This document shows, piece after piece, positions 25,351 to 36,900 of a stretch of 64,000 nucleotides of DNA. Both the position numbers and the translations under genes were made by a program. The notes beneath the pieces are model-generated. The model was not told the origin of the DNA. It saw only the letters and a list, made by a program, of their open reading frames with translations, and searched no databases. The DNA comes from Antitrichia curtipendula (Eukaryota > Streptophyta > Bryopsida > Hypnales > Leucodontaceae), in contig OX579636.1 in assembly GCA_951230915.1 (NCBI GenBank), forward strand, positions 759,001 to 823,000. The letters are read 5' to 3'. Each line of letters starts with the position of its first letter. Within the stretch, counting starts at the first letter, position 1.

Positions 25351-25851
25351 TATCCCATACCGTTCAATTTTTTTGGGATGTGCCCAATAGTGTTGCTCAA
25401 AGGTGCTTGATTTTGTTGCATTAAATTCTTTCTTGATTTCCTAACAAAATGACCTCTGATGCGGCTTGCAATTGGGGGGTTGCTGGGGTCCCGGCAACGT
25501 GCCACTCAATATGGTTTCCAACAGTCTGGCACATCCATCTCGCGCAGATTGTTGGAGATGCTCTCAACAAGGTTGGAATTGGACAACAAAGTGCTGTTGA
25601 TTTTTGTGCCGGGATACATTGCTCTCCACTATAACAATTTTTCTTTGCAAGTCAATGTGAGTCATACCTTTTGCTCTCCAAACACCTAAGAATTGAACTT
25701 GAATGAGCATCTGGGTGACTTAATATTGCCACAAATTTTCAAAAACAACCAATGAAAGGGCACATGTTATGTTGCAAGGATGTCCACTCAAGATCTAAAG
25801 TACCTTGGCTATGCTCTCAAATTTGTAAAACATTACTTGAGTGCCAGAAAC

Positions 25852-25883
25852 TTAACAACAATCTCACGTGAGATTGTTGTTAA
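25852..25883. repeat. Perfect 32-bp palindrome centred on CACGTG
   Basis: TTAACAACAATCTCAC at 25852-25867 is followed with no spacer by its exact reverse complement at 25868-25883. The centre is CACGTG, the G-box core bound by bHLH and bZIP factors. No gene begins nearby, so a regulatory role is unproven. Such a perfect, zero-loop palindrome could also be a breakpoint or replication artefact. Confidence 0.7.
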
Positions 25884-26369
25884 TTTTACGTACATAAGTG
25901 AAAGTCCACTTTGTGTCTTGCAGCTCAGCAGTGCTATTCTGTGAGCCTGTGAGCGGCGAGCGGGAATACTGTGAGCAGGGAGCACTGGAACTAGAAAAAA
26001 TAGTATAGATATCAATAATAGTGGAAAATAAAAGGAGAATCCAAACATTTTGGGCTAAATTTGAAGTTCATTATAAATTTCAGGGTCTAGGTCCCCAGAC
26101 CTATCACCGTGGACCTATGACCGTGGATAAAAATTATTTGTATTAGGGGTGTTGTTTATCATAATAGCATATAATGATGAGAGTATACATTGTAAAGACG
26201 AGGTGAAAGATGCGAAAGATGAACCTGACAATGGAAGGAAGGATATATAAAATTTAACCTTCAATTACAAGATTTTCCCAAAGAAAAATTTATACTTTTG
26301 TCCACAAGTGTAACTTCAGTCAAAAGTAATTTACATTCAGATCTCAGTCACTCTCAGGCTCTAGGGTTC
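25884..26369. other. Spacer with a dispersed-repeat fragment
   Basis: The GCTATTCTGTGAGC..TGTGAGC block near 25933-25955 and the CCTATGACCGTGG block near 26114-26126 recur in reverse orientation at about 39490-39580. The same repeat family therefore occurs twice in opposite orientation. No gene seen. Confidence 0.4.
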
Positions 26370-27786
26370 CTAAGTATCAAACAGAACCTTGTTTGGAACG
26401 TTAATGATACCAGCCCGAATGAGGAGGCGCTTGACCTCATTAAAGCTGAAGCTTGGAGAATGTATGAACTTGTCATCTACTAGGTTCATTTTGCAAAAGT
26501 AACGAAATAAGTAATAGAGATGTTTGCAGTTAACATATTGATGGCGTCCACCAATTGCTGAAACAGCCATGTCCACAAAATCAGGACAAGTACACTCCGA
26601 GTACATGCCCAGTGTGATTCGGTAAACTTTGTGTCTAGGCTCCATTCCAGATTGAAGGGAGATTATGGCTCCAAGTCCGGGAAAAGGAAGCATAGTGACT
26701 CCTAAGATTGTTCCTTTGACGTTCCCAGCACTCTCCCACTTATTGCGATGCTCTGTAGTAGGAGCATTTGCAATACGTCTAATAGGCTTGTTTTGGCGAG
26801 TTGTTGGATAGGTGTGTGCATGCACAGGGATAGGCTGATCATACATGACCGCCTCAAAAACATTTGACATCGTGAATAATCGTCGAGGTGACATAGGTGG
26901 TCGGTCTTGGAGCTGGAATCCAGCTTCCTGCAGCAGAAGTGTTTCTTGATGAGATAAACTAGTGCCTGTCAATACAGGCCAGATGTCTCGTACTTCAGGC
27001 CAATCAATTATCCAAGAACGTTTAGAGCCTCGTATGCAACGGTGAACATCATCTGGGCAGAACCAAAAATCTGTCACGATCTTCTTATTTCCTCCGTACT
27101 ATTTTTTGCGTCCGCGGTATGTAGGACCTGGAGTGCCTTTGCTTCCTCTTGCAATTTTGGCAACGCAACGGATGTTTGATCCTCGCTGCTGGACATGACA
27201 TTTGCAGCTAGACTTGTGGGATAACCTCGCAATATGCCATTGAGAAGTGTCACAATCACTTTCCAACGCAGTAGTGATATGTGGCACATGCTCACAGTTA
27301 GCCACTTCGTTCCTATCCCTGATAGACTCCGTAGGTGTGCGTGTAGACCGAGTCATAACTCTTGGCTGAGAGAAGTTCACCTTGTCCGGCCGATGGGAAT
27401 CACCATCCGACCCAATAGGGAGATCTAGTTTGCGCTTACTGCTACCAAATACCTCTTCACCCTCCAAGTGCGGACCACGCGTTGCAACCTCAGCTGCTCT
27501 AGGAATGACATTCAACGCCTCCGCAATCTTCTTAGGGTTGCCGCTGCGTCTAGCACCTCTTAACTTTAGCTCCTCTTTCGATGGACCTGACCTTGACGTT
27601 GTGCCGTTCAAGAAAGACCGGTAATTTGTCATTTGCATGAATGCTCGAATGCAATCATCACAGGTGGCGGCAAACAAGTCATTACTGCGATTACCCGACT
27701 GCTGCAACCATTTGTTGTGGACTGTTTCAGATAAGTTGCATGATGGCATGTCTGCAATTTCCTCAACACTCAGTCCCTGTAAAAGA
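26370..27786 (-). pseudogene. MULE-like transposase, C-terminal part with SWIM zinc finger, one in-frame TAG
   Basis: C-terminal portion of the transposase gene that starts at 32428. A likely acceptor (TTTTACAG) precedes GLSVEEIADMPSCNL at about 27780, and the frame runs to 27099. There a TAG (27099-27101) interrupts it between GRKK and YGGNKK. The same frame then continues through FWFCPDDVHR to a SWIM zinc finger (CTCPDF followed by NCKHLYYLF, near 26520-26620) and ends at 26370. SWIM fingers of the CxC..CxH type are usual at the C-terminus of MULE-like transposases. The stop is consistent with CAG-to-TAG. The basic middle section (RGARRSGNPKK, SSKRKLDLP) may carry nuclear targeting or DNA binding. 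The exon junction around 27787-27812 does not join in frame with simple GT-AG signals, so a further small lesion is possible. Confidence 0.72.
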
Positions 27787-27811
27787 ATTATTCTTGTTAG
27801 TCCTACAATTG

Positions 27812-29066
27812 TTAAGGCTGAAAAGACTCAGGCTTTAGCTTGCATAGGCATGGCAAAGCATTCATGATTTTGATCTCGTCAGCAGGCTGTGAAGGCACCT
27901 CTCGGCTCCGAGAGGTATGGCATCCTATTATTGGTTTGATCACAATCATAGTTTTTCGTAATAATAATTTCGTAACAGAGAAAGCCATCTCAAAATGATA
28001 GTGCAAAAGAACAAAAGCAACAGAACTGAAGGAGGGATCTAAATATATCATTTGCATAAAGCCTCCCCATTGGCGATATCGGAAGTGCCAAAAAGCGAGC
28101 CACAACTCCAATTCACGCAGAGCATCTTCTGAGGCTGCCCCGGATGATAACCACCAAGATCGAATGGCCAAATACTTTATCTCAACTTCCTCCATAGTGA
28201 TTGAGTCTTTATATTGCTTGCATAGACGTATATGTTGGTATTGCATATCCGGTTTGATGAGCTTCTGGGTATGCCGGTGCAACAAAGTACTCCAGTGCAA
28301 AAGACATGTTCTTTCGTGATTGACCATCTCCATTTTGGGGTTCCCCGTACCGTATACAATTCGAATGGCATTCCAATTTGCTTGCGCGCTATCTGCCATG
28401 AAGCCCTTGAAGTTTGTATTCACTACGCCGTTGCGTCTCATGACATCATTTAGTAACCTCCACATAATACACTGGATCTCAGTATCTTCAGATTGCATGT
28501 CACAAACGGCGATTGTCATCACCTTTCTACATCCTGTGTCATAGACATGGCAGGCCATGGTGGTCCAATCCTTTACTCGTTTTACGTGATCAAACATGAG
28601 CCACGCGTTCTCCAAATCTCCTCCCACTTGCATACGCTTCACCAGGTCTACCCTACTATCAGGTCCATCGACCAACATCTTAAACAAGTACACTTTTTCT
28701 TTTCCCTGTCCAGGAAAAATGCTCTTATGAATGTATTCAAACTTTAGATTTCGTTTCATATTCATAATGCTATCTATGACCCCACCTTTTCCAGTGCTAC
28801 AAAATGAAGAAATAGTGTTACGGATGTTCAGGGAACTAAGGATCTGGAACCTATCCATGACATCTTCCAGCGACTTCCCCCGCAGCAACTCCTTTGGACC
28901 TTCACCGTTGTGTATAAGGTAGTTCTCCAGAAATTGTTTACTAGCTGCAAGAGCTATGGCTGAGTTAGTGGCACTAGGGGTTTTTAAGACTTCACCTGCA
29001 ATGAGCTCCAAAATGGTGTCTAAGGACTCTCTACAGGTTCCAGAAGCAACAGGATGCATGTGATTA
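27812..29066 (-). pseudogene. MULE-like transposase, catalytic core segment
   Basis: Middle part of the same minus-strand gene. Once the CACTA insertion at 29067-31262 is discounted, it continues directly from the zinc-finger segment (CIHLSN joined to HMHPVASGTCRESL in the same frame). The segment resembles a DDE core: an AWLMFDHVK aspartate, then AVCDMQSEDTE, GFMADSAQANWNAIR and a later RTCLLHWSTLLHRH, matching the D-D-(C..H) layout of MULE-type transposases. The catalytic assignment is by motif order only. The frame ends at 27812 with TAA, probably within or at the edge of an intron leading to the SWIM segment. Many short plus-strand frames across this region are mirror images of this coding strand. 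Confidence 0.68.
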
Positions 29067-29389
29067 CACTACAACAAAACCAGTGTTTTATGACTGCAAA
29101 ATACGACTGCAATGAGTTGTAAAATCAAAAAATATAACTGGCCGCAGAAATTACTGTAGATGACTGCAATATGACTGACATGAGTCATTACCGACAAGTC
29201 GCTTCGGACATCAGTCATATTGGCAGTCATATTTTTTGGGGGGTATAATTATCCATAATTAGCCGTATTTTGCCAACAAGGCGTATATTTTGACTATCTT
29301 TGAGGGCTTGACTTTTTATTAAGTTGCCCAGGCAAACAAAAATAAATCCTACGTGGCATGTGACTCCACGTAGTCAATTTTTTTGAATG

Positions 29390-29815
29390 ACGTGGAATAT
29401 GACTGCGGTCAGTCATATTTTGGCTGACGTGGAATATGACTGCGGTCAGTCATATTTTGGCTCATGTGGCATATGACTGCGGTGAGTCATATTTTGGCTC
29501 ATGTGGCATATGACTGCAGTGAGTCATATTTTGGCTCATGTGGCATATGACTGCGGTCAGTCATGTTTTGGCTCATGTGGCATATGACTGCGGTGAGTCA
29601 TATTTTGGCTCATGTGGCATATGACTGCGGTCAGTCATATTTTGGCTAATGTGGCATATGACTTTGTATAGTCATATTTTTTGTAGATGTGGAATATGAC
29701 TCTTGTTAGTCATATTTTTGAATGATGTGGAATATGACTCTTGTGAGTCATATTTTATTAATGTGAAATATGACTCTTATGAGTCATATTTTGGTTGATG
29801 TGGTACTTCATGTGG
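29390..29815. repeat. CACTA subterminal array: about 11 palindromic ATATGACTG units
   Basis: About eleven units of 33-37 bp. Each contains ATATGACTG-(4 bp)-CAGTCATAT or a near variant, followed by TTTTGGCTCATGTGGC-type linker. The right-hand units change to ATATGACTCTTGTGAGTCAT. Further ATGACTG copies lie near the right terminus (about 31015-31050 and 31130-31240). Dense subterminal repeats are the known binding sites of CACTA accessory proteins (TnpA type). Confidence 0.85.
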
Positions 29816-30289
29816 ATGTCATTGGTAGTTTATGACTAATTGCAGTCATATTTTGGAAAATACAAAGTCATATATTGGAAAAGACTCCATGTAGTTAAAA
29901 ATGAATACGTATGATTTTAAAGATATACAAGAGATAATCATATTGGAAAGAAAGAATGTAAGAAGGAAAGCAACTCTCATCATTAACATTATTAATCACC
30001 AATACAAAACATATATACTACAATGAATCATTTACAAAATTCAAAAAGGCCTATATTCCTTACAATAATGTGAAGATGGCTCTATTGGGTTGCAAGTAGC
30101 CTCCATTGACTTTGTTTCAACTTTTGGTGCCTGCATAAACAATTAAAGAAATGGGAGGTTAATTTTTAGTGAATGAAAAACAAAGCTCAACCTTCAAAGG
30201 CTTACAACAACACAAAATATGTAGCTCAAGTTTAGGGTAGGAAAAATAAGAATGATGATAGAGAAAACAAGAAGAAGAAATAGACAAGT

Positions 30290-30740
30290 ACTAAAAGATA
30301 ACAATAAGCAAGAGTTAAGATGCAACAAGAAACAAGAAGCAACAACTAAGACACAATAGGAAACAAGAAGCAACAACTAGGATACAACAAGAAACAAGAA
30401 ACAACAACTAGGACACAACAAGAAACAAGAAACAACAACTAAGATACAACAAGAAACAAGAAGCAACAACTAATACACAACAAGAAACAAGAGTTAAGAT
30501 CCAACAAAAAGAAACAAGAAGTAAGAATTAAAAAACAACAAGAAGAAACAAAAAAAAGAACTAAGAAGAAGATAAGAGTTAAAATGGTAGAGAAAGAATG
30601 AGTTTAGATGCAATAACAAGAAACAAGAAGCATGATTAGAACTAAGAAGCAACAAGAAAGAAGAGATAAGATGCAACAAAAGACAACAACTAAGAAACAA
30701 TAACAAGTATGAGCTAAGAGACAATAAAAGGCAAGGAAGA
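30290..30740. repeat. A-rich tandem array (CAAGAAACAAGAAGCAACAA type)
   Basis: Imperfect repeats of a roughly 33-bp unit built from ACAAGAAACAAGAAGCAACA and AACTAAGACAC pieces, purine-rich on the plus strand and almost without T. Near-tandem order decays toward 30740. Non-coding; internal to the CACTA element. Confidence 0.7.
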
Positions 30741-30749
30741 AGGGCCAAA

Positions 30750-30935
30750 AGAAGTGGCGGCTAGGGTTTCAAGATCCTAAAAAGTGGCGGCTAGGGTTTC
30801 AAAACCCTAAAAAGTGATGGCTAGGGTTTTAAAATCCTAAAAAAAGTGGCGGCTAGGATCTCAAAATCCTAAAAAAGTGGTGACTAGGTTTCAAAATCCT
30901 AAAAAATAGGTGAGTAGGATTTCAAAATCTTAAAC
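30750..30935. repeat. Tandem array of a 30-34 bp GTGGCGGCTAGGGTTT unit
   Basis: Six decaying copies of AGTGGCGGCTAGGGTTTCAA followed by AATCCTAAAA. The GCTAGGGTTT part resembles telobox/plant leader motifs (AAACCCTA on the other strand), known in plant promoters and as landing sites for telomere-repeat-binding factors. Here it is repeated inside a CACTA element. Confidence 0.75.
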
Positions 30936-31265
30936 AATGTTTTTTCTAAATTTTTTTTGAATTGCCCGTATTTTTCTTGGGTTGCCCAAAACAAAAAAAT
31001 GTCACTACTATGGAAATATGACTGACAATATGACTTAACGTTCTCCAAACATGTTCCCTACGTTCCCTATGAAGTACTTTGGTATTCCTAATGGTCGTAT
31101 AATATATACTTATGAAGTAGAAGGCCCAAAAATGACTGACAATCATATTTTGCAGTCATATTTTTCCTCAATGTGTTGGCCTTCAAGAATATGACTGCAA
31201 CTAGTCGTCAGTCATCCTCAGTCATATTTTTGCAGTCATAAAATACCCGTTTTCTTGTAGTGTTA

Positions 31266-32428
31266 CTCAAATGGATGCACGCTCTCGTCATCCCTGGAGT
31301 ATCACTATAAACGTAATAAACTCTAGCATCACAAGTACTGACGTAGTGGGGTGAACTTTTGCATATTTTGCAAAGAACAGTAGAATCCTTTGGAGAGACT
31401 GCACCAATATAGAAAGGAATAGGAGTATATCCACACCATTCAGTCTCATTCCGCTTGGAAGATCGCCTGAAATAGTCACAATCGGAATTGTTACAAATCA
31501 AATGACCTGCACAAGATGATTTTCGGAATTTCAAGCTATCCTGATTATGGATATTGGATGTAATGGTCTGACACCATGCATGCCCATCGTATCGTTTATC
31601 CATACCTTGTAAGTTCCCAGCAGCGGATGATGAAGACGGAGCACGACGAGAAGACAACTCGAATACTACGTTTCCATCAAAGTCTGCAGGAAGGTACTGT
31701 ACTTTCTGATGGTCGAGCAAATCATAATCTAATGCAGCAACCTCGTTCCTAGATCCGCGAATAGATGCTAGTTTGCGAAGGCACCCAACGATACTGTGCC
31801 CGACTGAAATATTTGGGTGAGTTGGTGGTCTTGAGTGAGTGGACAAAGCAGGACTAGTAGTAGGCGTGGAGTACCTACCGGATGTTGTTTCCTGGACGTC
31901 ACTACAGACACATCTAGGAAGCGTTGTTGCAAGACCTGGTTGACTAGGCAACTCTCCCTCCGACTCACTAGATAAATCTATCACAGGGACATTAACTTCT
32001 AGCTTCACTCGGATAAGTTGAATCGGAGTCGTAGCAATTGTAATGCGATCATTGTCCACAGAAGTTCCTATATTTTGGCCTACAAACGGCATGTTAACAG
32101 TGGAGTGGTCTGACTCCCGTGGCAACCTCTCAGTAGAAGTATCCCGCATGATAGAAGGCAAACCATATACCCTATAACGCCCTCGACGGAGGTGCCAGCA
32201 ATGACCGTCCTCTAGAACTAACTTTGGCATATGGATGGACTCTTTTAAGTGCCCCAAATCAGACATGACTTCCTCCTCAACATAAATACTAGATTGGAGA
32301 AATCCGAAACGAACATAAAGGAGGTGAGAAGACACTATAGCATACCTTGCTTCTCCTAAAGGCAGAACTAATGGAATTTCATGGCCATCCGCTCTAATGG
32401 TGGCCATTGACGAAGCAAACTTGGACAC
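31266..32428 (-). pseudogene. MULE-like transposase, N-terminal part with WRKY-GCM1-like zinc finger
   Basis: First coding segment of the minus-strand transposase gene, from ATG at 32428. It encodes about 388 residues before the CACTA insertion point. A basic N-terminal region (GHCWHLRRGRYRVYG) is followed by a strong SUMO-interaction-like motif, VIDLSSESEGE (residues 149-159). Next are Ser/Thr-rich linkers, then a Cys/His cluster (SCAGHLICNNSDCDYF, ETEWCGY, VLCKICKSS, STCDAR, ACIHLSN). The cluster layout resembles the WRKY-GCM1/FLYWCH-type fingers in front of many MULE-like DDE cores. The frame stays open a few codons into the inserted DNA. On its own this piece would give only a DNA-binding fragment with no catalytic core. 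Confidence 0.72.
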
Positions 32429-33901
32429 ACTTGAAATGAAAACACTTTTACAGCAACCATAGAAATCAAAAACTCCTAGTGAATGAAGTGATCCAGACGT
32501 AGAAATTATGCGGGCATATACTTGTCTTACAACGGGAACTTAAGAAGATAGGAATAATGTGTCTTCATTGCGTATAATGATGCAGTACTATCAGTAGCCC
32601 CCAATTTGGATGTCTAAAATCGCCGCCCAAATGTATATTAGGAGTGAGTACTCTTAAAGCGAGACAGTATCTAACCTAAGTCATAAATGAGAGTAATTCA
32701 AAATTCAAGGACCATGTGACATGTCTGTAGATTTGGGATACATATAGAGAGGAGTCCACTTAGACACCTCCTACTTTTCTACCAGAACACATGTATAGGA
32801 CCTTTGCCCCCCATCCCATGATACATCACGGCGTCATTGCAGAGTTGTCCCATAAAATCATAAAAAATCTAGCTGACCTATATATATGATGACAGGAAGA
32901 TTTTGAAAACGGGCTAAATCTAGAGTGACTGATTTCAACAGCTCTTGGAACTGTCCGTCACTACCAACTGACAAACAAGTATTAGATATAACATGTGAAC
33001 TCAGTTGTGGTTGCCGAAGTTCAGGTTCACAGTCGGGGTATACTGTTCAGAGGCGCTGAGTCTAAATGAAATTACAAAAGGAGAGTAGGAGTTTCAAATT
33101 GGTCATTAGGATATGTATGGACATCTTAGTTAGAGGATTTTGGAAGGGTCATTACCTTCTGAAAGTAATATGAACTATTAGTCTCATGCCTTTAGCACAA
33201 CACATACCCGACCGTGGTTTATTGAGTAAAGCGAGGAAATCCAAAAAGAGAGGAAGGTCCCATTTCTCATCACGAAAGGAGTTAACCCGTGCATGATTGA
33301 GAAGGCAAAGTATTGAGACCAAGAAGAGAGCGGCCCTGCTGTGTGGGACATTCTACATCGAAGACTACAAAGCGTCCAAAGCCTCCAGCGACCATTCTGT
33401 AAGTCCCGCATGATCGCATGACCATAATTTGCTTCTTGAATTACATTTACTTCTGGAACTAGAAATCAACTAAGCGTCTCTTGCATGATCATTATCATTC
33501 AATGTTGAAAGTGACCCTTGAATACAGATTCGACAATACCTACATTAGGAAATAGATGCCCCTAGCATTGTTCCAAATTTTATAACTTGGGGCAATTCTA
33601 AGTTTCTAACAATCACACATTGTCTCGTAATTCATAGAATCGGGATTAAGTAGCGTTCCATTTTCCTGTTCTATAAGCTGATGTTCTTAGAATCGGGATA
33701 GTCTACATGCACATGGAACTTATCGGGAAACCAAATTCTAAGAGGTCCGTGGGAAAAGACGAACGAAACGAAGCTCGGTGCGCGTCTGGTTCACTTCTAT
33801 GGGGATAGTTTTTAGGATTTAGGGTTTTGTGAGCTGCAAGTTCCTGCTACCTTAGCATCAATTTCACTCTTCCTTGCTCTCTTCCTCAGGAGACCGAAAC
33901 A
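32429..33901. other. Spacer between divergent genes
   Basis: About 1.5 kb between the start of the minus-strand MULE-like gene and the start of the plus-strand ParB/methyltransferase-like gene. It would hold both promoters. No clear TATA box, repeat or RNA gene could be assigned with confidence. Confidence 0.5.
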
Positions 33902-36900
33902 ATGGTGCGGAAGCCAGCGACCAGGAATGCAGCTCCAAAAAGACGCAGCCGCGACGGAGATCGCGTCAACGACGAGCGGGATGGGGATTGCGAGAACGAC
34001 AAAGGGGCGAGAGACAGAAGCAGTCCCGAGAAAACGCATCGGGCAGAGCCTGCGAGCGACGCCGGAGAAACCCCGACAGTCCAGGGTAACAAGGTGAAAT
34101 TCTTTTGTTTCCTCCTGCTCGTCGTTTGGTCTTGTGTATCAGGTCCCAGCTCGTGTCCGGTCCCTCTCGACGCCAAGAGCCCTAGCTTGCTCCCCCGACG
34201 TGATCCCACTGGGAGGGGTGATCGGGTATTTGTATATTTTTTTGGGTTATGTCCCGCTTGTCATTTTGTCTTGTGTATCAGGTCCCAGCTCGTGTCCGGG
34301 CCCTTTTGGCGCCGAGAGCTCCCAGCTTGCTCCCCCGACGTGATTCCACCAGGACGGTTGATCGGGTGTTTGTATATTTTTTTGGGTTATGTCTCGCTCG
34401 TCATTTCATCTTGTGTATCAGGTCCCAATTCGTGATTGTGCCCTCTCGACGCCGAGAGCTCCCACCTTGCTCCCCTAACGTGATCCTATATTTCGTGATA
34501 CCGCGGACCACATTAACTTTGAGTGCTGTACTGTTTTCCAGATTCTGCCCGAGGTTACTCCTGATCCTGAGGTGGACATGGAACCTGAGAATGTTGAATC
34601 GCATGTCCCTGATCAGCCGGACATTTCAATGGCTGAAGACATGGAATAGGACGGATCCGAGGCCGATGATTTAGAGCCAGTGGATCACTTCACTTTGGAG
34701 GATGCTCTACGTAGATCCCAGAAAGTGAATTCGGTGTCGTCCATCTCCAGTCTCCGAATGAAGCCTCATTCCGTATCTCGACTCCGAATTCCATTGTGTC
34801 GCCTGTCTGCGATGCCTATGGTTAGACCAGCATTGAAGTCTGACTTGACTAGGCTAGCTGAAGAATTTGTCTTTGGGTACAGGGATGGGTCGGTTGTCTT
34901 CTATGTTTCAATTACAAATGAACAGGGGGAGGAGGAGCACGTCAAAGAGAGTGAGAAGGTTACATGGGGACCTCTTTGGAATGAAGAAAATGATGTTTTT
35001 AATGGAATTTTGAGTTCTACGCCGGAGTTGAAGCATCTCCAGAACTCTAAGTTCTTTGTATGCGATGGTAACCATCGGCTTCTCACTTGGTCATCATATA
35101 TTTCTCTTCACCATGATAACGACCGAGATTGGCATGTTTCCGTTGACTCTATATTATTAGAGACAAAGGGGCGGATTGGAGAAGTCATGCATGTTATGCA
35201 CGACATAAATAAGTACATGCACAAATCTCTCCTCCTGTTTTGTGACTCTTTTGTCATGTTTTCCTATGAGCCAAGGGATTCTGACGAATTGTTTGATTTG
35301 TAATTACAGACACACTGAGAATTCATTTATCCGGACAAGCTTGGTGCACACCTTGTACCGGGTCCGCAAATACGGAGTCATGCCCTTGGATAAGTTTGCC
35401 GATCACTTGAGTGCCTCTGAGATGTTACAATTCACTCAAAATTTGAGGAAGTCATGGTACAGCATGTCGTTAGAGGTGTTTACGGCATTCATTTATTGTG
35501 TAAGTGTCACTGTTCCCCTTGAAGTACACTTCAGTTACATATATTCTCCAGTTCTCATTGCTTTCTTATCTCACTTGTCTTATCCATTTTCCGTTTCAGT
35601 ATGAGATAGTTGTCGCAGCAGATACAGCAGTGAGGTTGTATAAGGAAGACATGCCAATGGAGGAGCAGACAGAGAATAGAGTTCTGGCTGCAATGAGACT
35701 AGGAACGAAGGAGAAGACAGCTGTCTTGACCAAAAAGTTGGAGAAGCTCATTGTTGTGGCTAATCCAAGTCTCGGGAAGGAGTGGCTTAATGAGGTGAGT
35801 TCTCATTTTGACAGATTTTCAATTTCTCAATGTTGTTGAATGTATTTGTAATTCTAATTTTTCCAATGATTCTGTGAAGATTGAGCGCCATTGGTGTACA
35901 AATACTATCCCGAAGATGACTCTTGACAAGCTGCAGATGATTGCTACTTGCAATGTATCGTCAGAGCACAAAATCATGTGGTTACGTTGGTGGAACTCGT
36001 CCACCCAAACTAGAGAGGCTCGTCGATTTCCTATGAAGCCCGTGGGTGAAAATGACTTAAAAGCCTTCTTAGTCAAGGCGTGTTGGTATGCAAGGGTGAG
36101 TGACTTCAACTGGTGTTTGATCTCCCCACTGTTCTCTACATCATTTGAATTCGTAACTTAAATCTCTCTACAGGAGTTGACTTGCATGTTGATGCTTACC
36201 ATCCACCGCTTCCATTTCTTGAATGTTTAGATACAAGATGCAGTAACAGAAATGTTTGACAATATCGTCAAGAAGGATAATTTGGATTTGGCCATGGACT
36301 CGCCTCAAGAACCCGAGGTTTTAGCTGAATACATCGAGGGCTGGAGAATCCGACTGTGGGATCATTCATTCCTTTCTCACTTCAGAGGCCACGATGTCTT
36401 CAAAAAGTCTGATTTGTTTTCGAAGCACAAGGATTCTGACCTCGTGGTCAAGCGAGTAATATTCAGGTATATTTTTATTTGAACTGATTATTGTCAAATG
36501 CAATCAAATTTTGTTTTCTGGGGATCTCGTTTATATCACAGCTCTGAGACGTATTTACCTTGTCAGGTACTTCAAGTACGAGCTGCTTCCAAAAGCAGCA
36601 ATTGCGAAGCGCGACCTGCCTCCATTTCTAAGTACATGGCTAGACGTTTCCACCGAACACTGCATGTTTTCTCCTTCACAATTGCAGTGGTGGACAAGTG
36701 CTCACTTGAAGTTCGGAGCATGGTATTTGGACTGCCCTCCTGAATTCACAACTCTACCGGAGGAGAGATTGAAACGTTCCATTGACTCCCAAGAACTTGT
36801 GCCTGAGTACAACGAGTTCAATGGCTTGGACGAGGATGCTAGAGCAAAGGCAATGAAGAGGAGGGAGGAGGCCGACAAGAAGATTGCCCTGAAGAACTCC

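Larger units (their letters stand above)
29067..31262. mobile_element. Non-autonomous CACTA (EnSpm) element, 2.2 kb, inside a transposase gene
   Basis: The left end starts CACTACAACAAAACCAG and the right end, read inward, CACTACAAGAAAACGGG; both continue TTTTATGACTGCAAAA. TTA flanks both sides (29064-29066 and 31263-31265), the 3-bp target duplication of CACTA elements. The interior has no transposase. It contains a subterminal palindromic repeat array, an A-rich repeat array and a short 30-bp tandem array (each listed). Insertion split a coding exon of the MULE-like gene; removing the element plus one TTA restores the frame. Movement would require a CACTA transposase in trans, for example from a relative of the one at 44007. 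Confidence 0.93.

Noticed and set aside
28232..28747. Plus-strand frames opposite the MULE-like core
   Set aside because: They mirror the minus-strand coding region and carry no domain of their own.
29390..29815. CRISPR-like array of repeats
   Set aside because: Units have no constant repeat with unique spacers; they are decaying palindromic subterminal repeats of a CACTA element in plant DNA.
33902..34435. 177-residue single-exon protein reading through the 139-bp repeats
   Set aside because: The repeat part is hydrophobic low-quality coding sequence, and the splice donor at 34094 joins in frame to the conserved downstream exons.
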